A stretch of DNA of 64,000 bases, taken from JAEUOS01 sp965279115. GTDB lineage: Bacteria > Pseudomonadota > Gammaproteobacteria > Burkholderiales > JAEUOS01. This document shows positions 53,625 to 63,260 of this stretch, piece by piece. The notes under the pieces are model-generated. The model saw nothing but the letters and a program-made list of their open reading frames with translations, ran no database searches and was not told the origin of the DNA. The stretch lies in the NCBI GenBank assembly GCA_965279115.1, contig OZ257137.1:6758001-6822000 (forward strand), given 5' to 3'. The stretch's first letter is position 1. The number at the start of each line of letters is the position of its first letter. The position numbers were made by a program, and so were the translations under genes.

Positions 53625-54953
53625 TCAGGCGAACGCGCGCGGCTGCCCGGTGGCTTCCATGACAGACATCCACAGGTCGCCGTCGGTATCGAGGTGACGC
53701 CGCTGGCGGGTGGCCAGGGCCATCGGCACATGCACGAAACGGCCGTGCCAGCGGCCGATCAGCATGGCGGTATTGCCCGCCATCGCCGCATGCACCGCGT
53801 TGCGCGCCATGTTCCAGCAGTACACGCTGTCCGAGGGGCAAGCCGGCACGCTGCGGATGGCATAGCTGGGGTCGATGTACTTGACCGTCGCCTCCATGCG
53901 GCGCGCCTTGAAATGCGCGGTGATCTGGTCGCGCAGGAACACCCCGGCGTCCTTCAGACGGGTGTTGCCGCTCTTGTCGCTGGCCTCACCCGGCACAGGC
54001 TGGTCGATCAGGTCCTGGGCCGCCCCCTCGGCCGCCACGATCACCGCATGCCCCTTGCGCGTGAGCACCCTTTCGATGCACGCGAACACTCCGGCCTCGC
54101 CTTCCAGGCGGATCGGCACCTCGGGCACCAGCACCAGGTCGGCCTCGGTGGAGGCCAGCGCAGCCTGGCAGGCGAGAAATCCCGAATGCCGGCCCATCAG
54201 CTTGACCAGGCCTATGCCGTTGCGCGCGGCCATCGCCTCGACCCGGGCGGAGCGGATCACGTCAACCGCGGCCGAATAGGCGCTGACAAAGCCGAAGCTG
54301 CGGTCGATGTAGGGCACGTCGTTGTCGATGGTTTTCGGGACGCCGATGACGCCGATGCGCAGGCCCCGGCGGCCGATCTCTTCGGCCACCCGCATGGCGC
54401 CCTTCATGGTGCCGTCACCGCCGATCACGAACAGGATGCCGATGCCATTGGCTTCGAGGTTGTCGACGATTTCCGCCGGCTCCTGCGAGCCGCGCGAGGT
54501 GCCCAGCACGGTGCCGCCCTCGTGGTGGATATGCGCCACCGAATCCGGCGTCAGCATCATCGGCACATGGCCGAAGCGCGCGATCAGCCCTTCGTAGCCG
54601 AAGCGGAAGCCGAAAATCTGCCGCACCCCGTAGCCCGACCACAGTTCCAGCACGATGCCGCGCACCACATTGTTGAGCCCGGGGGCAAGTCCGCCGCAGG
54701 TGACGATGCCGCAACGCACGGTGCGCGGGTCGAAAAACACCTTGTCGCGCGGCCCGGCCAGTTCGAACGCCGGCCGGGCGGACGGCTCCACAGGGGCCCC
54801 GGCCAGGCCGGAGAGCGAGTCGTCGAGCAGCACCTTTTCGGCTGCACCAACAAAATGCATGCTACGCGCGCCAAGGTGATCCGCGACAGGCGAAGGCAGC
54901 CGGCACTGGCCGAGAATATCTATGGCAAGGTCATCGGGGGTCAGTTTGCTCAT
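53625..54953 (-). CDS. 6-phosphofructokinase, ATP-type with PPi-like lysine
   Basis: A 442-residue PFK, start ATG 54953. The nucleotide loop GGDGT (178-182) has Gly at the position where PPi enzymes have Asp, indicating ATP use. The catalytic loop PKTIDND carries Lys207, a lysine typical of PPi-type and trypanosome/plant-type enzymes. About 70 extra N-terminal residues match that clade. It is divergent from a universal stress protein gene. Confidence 0.9.
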   Translation of the reverse strand: MSKLTPDDLAIDILGQCRLPSPVADHLGARSMHFVGAAEKVLLDDSLSGLAGAPVEPSARPAFELAGPRDKVFFDPRTVRCGIVTCGGLAPGLNNVVRGIVLELWSGYGVRQIFGFRFGYEGLIARFGHVPMMLTPDSVAHIHHEGGTVLGTSRGSQEPAEIVDNLEANGIGILFVIGGDGTMKGAMRVAEEIGRRGLRIGVIGVPKTIDNDVPYIDRSFGFVSAYSAAVDVIRSARVEAMAARNGIGLVKLMGRHSGFLACQAALASTEADLVLVPEVPIRLEGEAGVFACIERVLTRKGHAVIVAAEGAAQDLIDQPVPGEASDKSGNTRLKDAGVFLRDQITAHFKARRMEATVKYIDPSYAIRSVPACPSDSVYCWNMARNAVHAAMAGNTAMLIGRWHGRFVHVPMALATRQRRHLDTDGDLWMSVMEATGQPRAFA

Positions 54954-55233
54954 GCTCCATCCCTTTGGTATTCCCAGGGTGCCGAGCAAGTCACATGCCA
55001 TCCAACAACGGTTGGGGCCTCTTCCCCGAAAATTGCGCTCACAAAGGCAGCCTGGAGGCTTCTCGAGCGCGTACCTCGCCGCGGAACGCCCGAAGCCTGC
55101 GGAGCCTGCATACGTGTCGATACGGATACCCGCGCGACGCACTCGGCCAATACACTCGACGCCGAAGCGCCCGTGCCACCAAGACGCTTGGGCCAAACGG
55201 ACCGGTCGCAAGGTCACCAACCCTGGATCGCGC
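54954..55233. other. Divergent intergenic region between pfk and uspA-like genes
   Basis: A region of 280 bases holding both upstream regions. I see no clear -35/-10 pair or operator. Confidence 0.5.
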
Positions 55234-55668
55234 ATGTACAAGCACATATTGCTCGCCTACGATGGATCCGACGAAGGGCGCAGCGCGCTGTCAGAGTGTG
55301 GCGACCTTGCCGCCTTGCTCGGCGCAAAGGTGCATCTGCTGGCCGTGATCCCCTCATACGCGGGAATCATGGTCGCGGAAGGGATGATCATCGAGGACAA
55401 CTACGACCGGGAGCGCCAGCGCTACCAGGACGTGCTCGAGGAAGGCTTAGCCAGCCTGCGCGCGCAGGGCTACAGCGCCGATGGCGAGGTCGCGCATGGC
55501 GAACCGGTAGACCAGATCTGTGAAAAGGCCCGCAAGCTCAACGCTGACCTCATCTGCGTGGGGCACAAGCATGTCAACACCTGGGCGAAACGCTGGTGGC
55601 GCGGATCACTGGGCAAGGTCCTGATGGATCACGCGCCGTGCAGCGTACTGATCGCGATGTCCCACTAG
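55234..55668 (+). CDS. Universal stress protein (UspA family)
   Basis: A 144-residue protein with the N-terminal HILLAYDGSDEGRSAL and C-terminal GSLGKVLMDHAPCSVLIA. The first half of the ATP motif (normally G-2x-G) reads GHKH, so nucleotide binding is uncertain. It is divergent from the phosphofructokinase gene, a frequent pairing in low-oxygen regulons. Confidence 0.88.
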   Translation: MYKHILLAYDGSDEGRSALSECGDLAALLGAKVHLLAVIPSYAGIMVAEGMIIEDNYDRERQRYQDVLEEGLASLRAQGYSADGEVAHGEPVDQICEKARKLNADLICVGHKHVNTWAKRWWRGSLGKVLMDHAPCSVLIAMSH

Positions 55669-55698
55669 GCAGGCGACCGGAAGCGAAACCCCGGATCG

Positions 55699-56679
55699 CT
55701 AGATCAAGTACTTCTTGCCAACCGCCGACGGCGCGAGTTCGTCACCAAACTCCCGCGCCATCGCGGTCAGTGCCCGCCATCCGGTGCAATGCCCCGGCGC
55801 AAGCATTTTCAGACCAAAGGTTTTCAGGTCGCGAACGGTTTCAGGAATGATCTTCTCGGTCACGCCCGAAAGATGCAGTCCGCCCATGACCCCGTATAGC
55901 GGCACTTCCGGAAACGTCTCGCGCGCATGATTGAGGACGTTGATCACCCCCGCATGGGAACACGCCGAAAACACGAACTGCCCCTTGCCCTTGACATGTA
56001 CTGACACGAAGCGTTCGTCCATGAGCAAGGGGTCCGGCTCACAGGTTTCGCCGTCTTCGCCGCGTCGCATGTGTCCGGGCAAGCCCATTTCATAGGAAGT
56101 ACGCCGCGGGATCTCGCCACTCACATAAAACGCGCCGCCCGCGACCCATTGGGGCTCGCGCGACGACGTGACCCGCGCTCCCGCCTTGGCCAGCATGTCC
56201 GGATTCGGGACCGGCTCGTGAACAAACATTTCACCGTTAGGCCGCAAGGCGCCGCGTTGGGCGAACATGCCGGGGTGCATGTAGCAGTCAACCTTGTCCG
56301 GTTTGCGCGCTTCGGCGATGGCTCCCACTGCCGCAAGCAGTCCCCCCGCGTGATCCCAATGCCCGTGCGACAGGACTACCGCATCCGGTGTCGCGAAATC
56401 GACGCCAAGAATCCTGGAATTGCGTACAAAAGTCGCGCCCTCCGGACCGGCGTCGAACAGCAGCGTGCGCGTCTGGTCGCCGATATGCGCGGTAAGCAGC
56501 AATGAGAGGCCATGGTGCGCGCAGCAGATGTTGGCCCCCGCGATCATCTTCAAGCGCCCCCCGGTGAGCAGCCCCGACCACTCCGGAATGACGTTCGGCG
56601 GCGTGCTGGACAAGCTGTCGGTCGTGTTGTCGACCAGCACCAGGACTTCAAGGCGATCGACTGCGAGCATGTCCGGCAT
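55699..56679 (-). CDS. MBL-fold metallohydrolase
   Basis: A 326-residue metallo-beta-lactamase-fold protein with the metal motif SHGHWDHAGG, later metal ligands in ACSHAG and PGHCTGW, and the family-specific start in EVLVLVDNTTDS. Relatives include RNA-processing-unrelated small-molecule hydrolases and 7,8-dihydropterin-synthase-like enzymes. The substrate is unknown. Confidence 0.85.
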   Translation of the reverse strand: MPDMLAVDRLEVLVLVDNTTDSLSSTPPNVIPEWSGLLTGGRLKMIAGANICCAHHGLSLLLTAHIGDQTRTLLFDAGPEGATFVRNSRILGVDFATPDAVVLSHGHWDHAGGLLAAVGAIAEARKPDKVDCYMHPGMFAQRGALRPNGEMFVHEPVPNPDMLAKAGARVTSSREPQWVAGGAFYVSGEIPRRTSYEMGLPGHMRRGEDGETCEPDPLLMDERFVSVHVKGKGQFVFSACSHAGVINVLNHARETFPEVPLYGVMGGLHLSGVTEKIIPETVRDLKTFGLKMLAPGHCTGWRALTAMAREFGDELAPSAVGKKYLI

Positions 56680-56873
56680 GAATTCTCCGATGGGCCAGGC
56701 GGGTATGAATAACAGACCTTACAGGAAAACCACGCCGCCTGGCCGGCAGATTTTCGAAAGGCCGAGCATAGCAAGGCCTCTGGCGCATTGGCAGAGTATT
56801 GCGAACACCGCGATGGTTTCGGCAGATGTGTCAGGCTGTCGAAGCGGTTGCGCCCGCCTCCAATCGATTCTGC

Positions 56874-57917
56874 CTAAATCGGACTTCGAAAAACAGTCAC
56901 ACTATGGACCCCGTTTCGCCACTGGTGGAGCGGCTGGGCCTGTTCATCGATCGAAAAGGCGCGAGCAACCAAGACATTTTCCAGTTCCGGCAACTCGAGC
57001 ATCGCGCTGAAAGACTGCCATTCAAAGTCCTGACGTGGCGCCACACGAGCCATCTGCCATGTCAAGCCAGCGTCGGCACTGACGTCCACGCGCTCGATCC
57101 CTTCACCTGCCCATGCCCAGCCGCGCACCTCAATCGTCGTGCCGGAGATCACCGAATCCGGTGCGGGATCCACAATGATCGAATTGGGCGTCACCGACCA
57201 AACCGGTTTGCGCACCGCAACTCCATTGACCAATTGCTCTTCGTTGTACCAGACGGTAGTGAAAGGGCTGTCGGCGCGTTCGGCCTGGGCCGAGAGGCGA
57301 CACAGCCATTTCGTCATGTTGGTTCCAAACCAGCCCGGCACCACCAGGCGTACCGGGCCGCCACGCTCCTTGCCCAGCGGCTCTCCATTCATCGCATATG
57401 CGACCAGCACTTCGTCGGCCATGGCCTTTTCAATTGGCAAGTCCTTGCGGTAGCGATCCATACGCAGACCTCCGAACTCGCCCCTGTCGAGCCCGTCGCT
57501 CCAGACATAGCGCGCATCGGCGGCAACGCCGGCTTCAAGCAGAAGGGTTTTGAGACCAACGCCTTGCCAAACGACGTTGCCAATGCGCCTTACCGCTTCG
57601 GTCGGCGGCTTGAGCGGGCTGCCGTAGCATTCATGAAATGCGGTCACTTCGCGATAAGGAAGTGACTTGAGCATTGCCAAATCGATAGAGAAGGGTTTCG
57701 CCACCATGCCATCGACGACCAGGCGCCATGCCCCGGGATCAACCACAGCAGCACCCATGTGGATGGTTTCGAACAATTCCGCATCAGATGTCCGGAAGGA
57801 CCGTAAGCCGCTTGGAGGCGGCGGCGGCTTGAGATGGAATCCCGCTGGAGCGAGGCCTCCGAATGCATCCCTTTCCTTCCCCGCGGGCAACGGAGGGGCG
57901 AATTCGTGCTTCGTCAT
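56874..57917 (-). CDS. Sulfite-oxidase-fold molybdopterin enzyme
   Basis: A 347-residue oxidoreductase. The molybdenum-coordinating cysteine is Cys97 in FHECYGSP, followed by RRIGNVVWQGVGLKTLL and VRLVVPGWFGTNMTKWL. The C-terminal dimerisation domain contains VRGWAWAGEG. There is no Tat or Sec signal, so it may be cytoplasmic, unlike most family members. The nitrilase gene ends the same operon six bases upstream. Confidence 0.88.
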   Translation of the reverse strand: MTKHEFAPPLPAGKERDAFGGLAPAGFHLKPPPPPSGLRSFRTSDAELFETIHMGAAVVDPGAWRLVVDGMVAKPFSIDLAMLKSLPYREVTAFHECYGSPLKPPTEAVRRIGNVVWQGVGLKTLLLEAGVAADARYVWSDGLDRGEFGGLRMDRYRKDLPIEKAMADEVLVAYAMNGEPLGKERGGPVRLVVPGWFGTNMTKWLCRLSAQAERADSPFTTVWYNEEQLVNGVAVRKPVWSVTPNSIIVDPAPDSVISGTTIEVRGWAWAGEGIERVDVSADAGLTWQMARVAPRQDFEWQSFSAMLELPELENVLVARAFSIDEQAQPLHQWRNGVHSVTVFRSPI

Positions 57918-57923
57918 GTCGAA

Positions 57924-58964
57924 TCAATTTCCAGACGTTTCGTTCGCCGCATCATCCGCGATAAGCGTCGGCCATTCAGCCGGATTGCGCTCAATCCAGG
58001 TGGCCGGCTTCTGGCGCTCACGGGTGATGCGCAAGTCGAAGACGTCGAAACGGTTGTAGTAGCCCACAACATCATGATATTGCTTGGGCTCGATGCACTG
58101 GTTGAGATCGAGATTCGCGTACAGGATGCCCTCTTCGTTCTGCAAGGACTTTCCGATCTGCGCGCCGGTGGGATCGACGAACATCGACGCTGCGCGCGGG
58201 CTCTGGTCGATGATCGCGGCGACATTCGGGTCGCGTGCGACCAGGAAGTCGCGCATGCGATCGTCCATGTAGCCTGCGCAAACGATTCCGAATGCCTTGG
58301 CCTCAAAACTGTGCGCTCCCGCGCGGATGCGATTGGCCGCGATATTGTCATAGTTGCCCCCGGACTGGGGCGGTTTGGTCGGCCAGATAGGAGGCCAGTT
58401 GGAGATATGCACCTGTTCCCCCTGCGCCATCAGGGCGTAGCGCGCCAACGGATTGGTGTTTTCGCCGCAGATGAGTGCGCCGATATTGCCCAGTCGCGTC
58501 GGCACGACGCGCAGCCCGGCACTGTCGCCAGGCGCCCAGACCAGCTTCTCGAAAAACGTCGGCACGAGTTTTCGGTGATGATTGAGAAGTTGCCCCTCAT
58601 CGCCGATCAGCAGGTTCGCATTCCAGATGCAGCCGGTCGACAACGGGCTTTTCTCGCTGATACCGATGGAGACAAACACCTGGCGCCGCCGCGCCTCCTC
58701 TGCGATCAAGGCGAGTTCGGGTCCCGGAACGGCAATGCTGTTCTCGACCATCGTCTCGAACAGGTCGTGGTTGTAGATCGGCGCCCACAAGGCCGCCCAG
58801 ACCGGAAAAGCCGGAATGTACGACTCCGGAAAGACAATCAGCTCCGCACCCGCATCGGCCGCCTCGCGTATCAGGCTGGCCGCCTTCTCGGCGGTGGCGC
58901 GTTTGTCCAGAAACACGGGGGCCGCGTGGACCGCGGCAGCCTTGAACCGGGGCAATGAACTCAT
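57924..58964 (-). CDS. Nitrilase
   Basis: A 346-residue carbon-nitrogen hydrolase with the triad Glu47 (VFPESYIPAFP), Lys132 (HHRKLVPTFFEK) and Cys166 (ICGENTNP). The CGENTNPLAR block is characteristic of true nitrilases that convert a nitrile to a carboxylic acid and ammonia. Arylacetonitrilases and aliphatic nitrilases share this motif, so the substrate is open. Divergent from a LysR gene and downstream-coupled to the molybdoenzyme gene. Confidence 0.92.
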   Translation of the reverse strand: MSSLPRFKAAAVHAAPVFLDKRATAEKAASLIREAADAGAELIVFPESYIPAFPVWAALWAPIYNHDLFETMVENSIAVPGPELALIAEEARRRQVFVSIGISEKSPLSTGCIWNANLLIGDEGQLLNHHRKLVPTFFEKLVWAPGDSAGLRVVPTRLGNIGALICGENTNPLARYALMAQGEQVHISNWPPIWPTKPPQSGGNYDNIAANRIRAGAHSFEAKAFGIVCAGYMDDRMRDFLVARDPNVAAIIDQSPRAASMFVDPTGAQIGKSLQNEEGILYANLDLNQCIEPKQYHDVVGYYNRFDVFDLRITRERQKPATWIERNPAEWPTLIADDAANETSGN

Positions 58965-59080
58965 GACACGCTTTCAGATGGGATGGAAAGAACCTTGAGA
59001 CTAAATCGCCGGGGAAATGTGCGATATTCCAAAAAACCGCACTTCGTTGTGCAAAATCGCATGCCTCCCGGGGGCGCTGG

Positions 59081-60001
59081 ATGTCGATCAAGAAGATTCC
59101 GCTGGACGACATGGCCTGGGATGACCTGCGGGTTTTTCTCGCCATCGCGCGCAGCGGCAGCCTGTCGCAGGCGGCCCGGCAGATGAAGCTTGACCACTCG
59201 ACCGTCAGCCGTCGCCTGGCGCAACTCGAACTTTGCCTTGGCGGCGCGCTTTTCGAGCGTCAGCGCAACGGGCTCAAACGCACCGAGTTGGGCGAGCGCA
59301 TCGTGGCCCACGTAGAAACCATGGAAGGCGGCGTGATCGCCCTGCGCGAGGCGCTCGGCAGCGACAATCAGGAACCGGCGGGGGTGGTGCGTGTGGCCAT
59401 GATGGAAGGGATCGGCTCCCTTTACCTGGCACGGCGCCTCGCCCCCTTCGTGGAGCGACACCCGAAGATCCATATCGAGCTGGTCACCTCCGCGCAGCTT
59501 GTCAACGTCAGCCGCCGCGAGGCAGACATCTTTTTGAGCTTCTTCAAACCCGCTGGACGTGGTCTGTCCTGTACCCTGGCCGGCAGCTTCGTTTTGTCGC
59601 TCTACGGTGCACAGGCGTATTTCGACCGTCATGGCGAACCGCAATCGGTGGCCGATCTGGTGAACCACCGTTTCGTGGGCTATGTGGACGACCTGATCCA
59701 GGTCGACACCGTGCGCTGGCTCGACGAAGTGATTGCCGCGCCCGCAATCGCCTTGCATTCCAACAGCATGATCGCGCAGATGACGGCCGCCGCTTCCGGC
59801 GCCGGCCTGGTGTTGTTGCCTCGCTTCTCGGTCCAGAAGGAAGACCAGCTGCGCCCCGTGTTGGAGCGCGTGGTTGCCGTCAAGCGCGAGCTGTGGCTGA
59901 ACGTGCACCATGATCTCCAGTACTCCGGCCGGGTGCGCGTGGTCACAGACTACCTGCGTGACCTGCTTCTGCGCGACCAGGACTATCTGAACGGCCGCTA
60001 G
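59081..60001 (+). CDS. LysR-family regulator
   Basis: A 306-residue regulator. The helix-turn-helix is at about residues 14-70 (GSLSQAARQMKLDHSTVSRRL), then the effector-binding domain. It is divergent from the nitrilase-molybdoenzyme group; the 116-base gap contains TGCGAT/ATCGCA arms, a possible LysR target. Confidence 0.92.
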   Translation: MSIKKIPLDDMAWDDLRVFLAIARSGSLSQAARQMKLDHSTVSRRLAQLELCLGGALFERQRNGLKRTELGERIVAHVETMEGGVIALREALGSDNQEPAGVVRVAMMEGIGSLYLARRLAPFVERHPKIHIELVTSAQLVNVSRREADIFLSFFKPAGRGLSCTLAGSFVLSLYGAQAYFDRHGEPQSVADLVNHRFVGYVDDLIQVDTVRWLDEVIAAPAIALHSNSMIAQMTAAASGAGLVLLPRFSVQKEDQLRPVLERVVAVKRELWLNVHHDLQYSGRVRVVTDYLRDLLLRDQDYLNGR

Positions 60002-60127
60002 GCCGGACGCCCATGCATTCCCGCAACGGGGTTTGCAAATTTCCCTGATACACGGCGCAGGAGACGGGGTGTAACCTTTTCTTCACCCCTACCGACCGCG
60101 AGCGATCGCATTTTCAAGGAATCCACC

Positions 60128-61489
60128 ATGAAATTCCCACCTGATTCCGGCACTCCCGCCGCCGGACATCGCCGCGGCGCCTGCGACTGTGGCGTGTTTC
60201 ATGAAGCGTCGGACTTGATCGCCGGCGACGGTCCCGGTAACGCCGAGACTGCCGTCTCGGCCGGTATTGCCAGCGGCCTGCTGGCGGGCCTGTTCCCCGA
60301 CCCCGCCCGGCGGCGCGCATTCCTGAAGTCGGTCGGCGGTGGTACGGCGCTGGCGGCCCTGCAGTCGCTCACCCCCCTGACCAGTCTCACGGCGATCGCA
60401 CAGGAAACGCGTGGCCCACTGGAAAAGAAAAAGCTCGCGATCGGCTTCCTGCCCATCACGTGTGCCACGCCTCTCATCTACGCCGAGCAGCTCGGGCTGT
60501 TTACGCGCAACGGGCTCGAGGTTTCGCTGCAGAAGGTTGCGGGCATCAATCTGATACGTGACAAGATGATCAACGGAGAATTGGACGTCTCCCAGCAGGT
60601 CATGCCCGTGGCCCTCTCCATGAGCCTGGGCGTCGGCTCGGTGAAGACTCCGGCGCGCGTGATGACCATCCTCAACCAGCATGGCAATTCGCTGGTGCTG
60701 GCGATGAAGCACAAGGACAACCGCAACCCCAAAAACTGGAAAGGTTTCCGGTTCGCGGTTCCGTTCGAGCAATCGCACCAGATGCTGCAACTTCGCTACT
60801 ACCTGGCGGCAAACGGCCTCAATCCGGACCAGGACGTGAGTTACCGCGTGGTGCCGCCTTCGGAATATGTGTCGAACCTGCGGGTGGGAAGCGTCGACGG
60901 TTTCTTTGGCGGTGAGCCCGGCGGCCAGCGCGCGGTCTTTGAAGGGGCCGGGTTCATCCATCTCATTTCCAGCGAGATATGGCCAGGACATCCCTGCTGT
61001 TCCGTGACCGCCACCGAGGCCTGGATCAAGCAGAATCCGAACACCTATCTGGCGACCTTCCGCTCGATCATCGGCGCCAGCCTGCATGTATCCGACCCGG
61101 CCAGTCGCGCGGGCATGGCAAAGATCCTTGCCCAGCCGCAATACCTGAACCAGCCCGAGGCGGTGATCGACCAGGTCATCACGGGACGTTATGCCGACGG
61201 ACTGGGCAACATCAAGACCGTGCCACAGCGGGTGGACTTCCAGCCCTTCCCGCACTACTCGACGGCGGTATGGCTGTTGACCCAGATGCGCCGCTGGAAC
61301 ATGATCAAGGAGGACATCGACTACAAGGCGTTGGCCAAGGAGGTCATGCTGGCAACCGATGCCAAGCGTCTCATGGAGGAGCGCGGCGCCAAGGTCGGGC
61401 CGATCGGTTTCCGCAAGGAGGTGATCATGGGACGCGAATTCGATTCCAACCGCCCCGAGGAATACCTGAAGTCCTTGAGCCGCGCCTGA
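60128..61489 (+). CDS. Tat-exported ABC substrate-binding protein (NrtA/SsuA-like)
   Basis: A 453-residue binding protein. A twin-arginine signal RRAFLKSVGGGTALAAL lies at about residues 62-78, after an unusual N-terminal extension that carries CDCG (19-22). KKKLAIGFLPITCATPLIYAEQLGLF starts the periplasmic-binding domain of the nitrate/bicarbonate/taurine group. It is followed by permease and ATPase genes. Confidence 0.88.
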   Translation: MKFPPDSGTPAAGHRRGACDCGVFHEASDLIAGDGPGNAETAVSAGIASGLLAGLFPDPARRRAFLKSVGGGTALAALQSLTPLTSLTAIAQETRGPLEKKKLAIGFLPITCATPLIYAEQLGLFTRNGLEVSLQKVAGINLIRDKMINGELDVSQQVMPVALSMSLGVGSVKTPARVMTILNQHGNSLVLAMKHKDNRNPKNWKGFRFAVPFEQSHQMLQLRYYLAANGLNPDQDVSYRVVPPSEYVSNLRVGSVDGFFGGEPGGQRAVFEGAGFIHLISSEIWPGHPCCSVTATEAWIKQNPNTYLATFRSIIGASLHVSDPASRAGMAKILAQPQYLNQPEAVIDQVITGRYADGLGNIKTVPQRVDFQPFPHYSTAVWLLTQMRRWNMIKEDIDYKALAKEVMLATDAKRLMEERGAKVGPIGFRKEVIMGREFDSNRPEEYLKSLSRA

Positions 61490-61491
61490 CC

Positions 61492-62339
61492 GTGGGCGTC
61501 ATCGAGCGCAATCCCTGGCTGCTGACGATTGCGATCGCGCTAGCGTTTGTTGCCGCATGGCACCTGCTGACCCTGCCACCGGCGGTGAACGCCAAACCGG
61601 CTGCGGACCCGGAGTACGAGAAGCTGATGGGCCGCGGCGCCGCCACGGCGCCGGCGCAATCCGCCATCCCGGGCCCGGGCGCGGTAGCCAAGCGCGCCGC
61701 CGAACTCCTGCGCACCGCCTTGCGGCGCAACGGGGAAAACGATATCGGCATCGCCTGGCACCTGTGGGCTTCCATCCAGCGCGTACTGCTGGGTTTCGGG
61801 CTTGCGGTGACGGTCGCGGTGCCGCTCGGTTTCGCCATCGGCCTGGTCCCGCTTCTCAACCGCGCGCTCGACCCCTTCATCCAGTTGCTGCGCCGGTTTC
61901 GCCCCTGGCCTGGATGCCACTGGCCCTCTACACCCTGAAGGACAGCGGAGCCTCGGCGATTTTCATCATCTTTATCAGCGCCTTGTGGCCATTGCTCATC
62001 AATACCGCCTATGGCGCGTCGAGCGTGCGCGCCGACTGGGTCAATGTTGCACGCGTGATGGGCCTGTCGCCATGGAAACGCGTTCGCCGAATCGTCCTGC
62101 CGGCATCGGTACCGATGATCCTCACAGGGATGCGTATCTCCATAGGGATTGCCTGGTTCGTGATCGTCGCCGCCGAGATGGTCTCGGGGCAGAGTGGAAT
62201 CGGCTTTTTTGTCTGGAACGAATGGAACAACCTGCAGATCTCCAGCATGATCGTGGCCATCCTCCTCATCGGCTGCGTGGGATTGCTGCTCGACCAGATG
62301 CTGGCGCTGCTGATGCGCCGGCTGAGCTTTCGCGAGTAG
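61492..62339 (+). pseudogene. ABC importer permease with one-base frameshift
   Basis: GTG 61492 begins a nitrate/sulfonate-type permease (ERNPWLLTIAIALAFVAAWH). At about 61891-61894 the CGCCGG context should read CGCCCGG; one missing base moves the frame. The continuation from there (PVSPLAWMPLALYTLKDSG and, later, EMVSGQSGIGFFVWNEWNN) encodes the usual permease C-terminus with the EAA loop and stops at 62339. With the base restored the protein is about 282 residues. It is either a real inactivating deletion or a sequence error. Confidence 0.85.
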
Positions 62340-62342
62340 GCG

Positions 62343-63131
62343 ATGAGTGCACTGTCAATCCAGGACGTGGGCATCGCCTTCGCGACCCGAAGCGGCCCCT
62401 ACCGCGCGCTAGAACACATCAACCTCGAAGTGGAGGATGGCGAATTCGTCTGCCTGATCGGGCATTCCGGGTGCGGCAAGAGCACCCTGCTCAACCTGGT
62501 GGCCGGGCTTGCACTACCCACCGAAGGCCGCATCAGCTGCGGCGGCGTGCCTGTCCGGGCGCCAGGTGCCGATCGCGGCATGGTCTTTCAAAGCCATTCC
62601 CTTCTGCCCTGGCTCACCTGCTTCGAGAACGTGATGCTGGGTGTCGAGAACGTGTTCGGCGCGCGTGAGACGCGGCGCCAGCTTGAAGAACGTGTGAATC
62701 GCGCGATCGACCTGGTTCACCTCTCGGCCGCGGCCCGCAAGTATCCATTCGAGATTTCAGGCGGCATGAAACAGCGCGTCGGGATCGCGCGGGCCCTGGC
62801 GATAGAGCCGCGTGTGCTGCTGCTTGACGAACCGTTCGGAGCGCTTGATGCGCTTACGCGCGCCAGCCTGCAGGACGAACTGAACAAGATCGTCGGTGAC
62901 GTACGCACCACCGTGCTGATGGTGACGCACGATGTCGATGAAGCCATCCTGCTCGCCGACCGCGTCGTGATGATGACCAACGGACCGGCGGCACAAATCG
63001 GCGAGACGATCACGATCGACCTTCCCAAACCGCGCGACCGTCTCTCGCTGGTGGACCAGCCCGCCTACGGCGTAGCCAAGCGCCGCATGCTCGATTTTCT
63101 GTATCGCAAGCATGCGCACACTGATTTGTAA
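62343..63131 (+). CDS. ABC importer ATPase (NrtD/SsuB-like)
   Basis: A 262-residue ATPase with Walker A GHSGCGKST, signature SGGMKQRV and Walker B VLLLDEP. It follows the permease gene by three bases and would energise uptake with it. Family sequence suggests nitrate, sulfonate or aromatic-acid import. Confidence 0.92.
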   Translation: MSALSIQDVGIAFATRSGPYRALEHINLEVEDGEFVCLIGHSGCGKSTLLNLVAGLALPTEGRISCGGVPVRAPGADRGMVFQSHSLLPWLTCFENVMLGVENVFGARETRRQLEERVNRAIDLVHLSAAARKYPFEISGGMKQRVGIARALAIEPRVLLLDEPFGALDALTRASLQDELNKIVGDVRTTVLMVTHDVDEAILLADRVVMMTNGPAAQIGETITIDLPKPRDRLSLVDQPAYGVAKRRMLDFLYRKHAHTDL

Positions 63132-63260
63132 CGCCTGATCCTGTATCTGCAAAATCTGATACGTCACGAAGTGAACGCCATTCTTGCACGCGCATGGCGG
63201 CGGCAAGCGAACTAACCCGTCAAGGAACCAGCCAGGCAGCGCCTGCGCCTCGTGGTCGGT

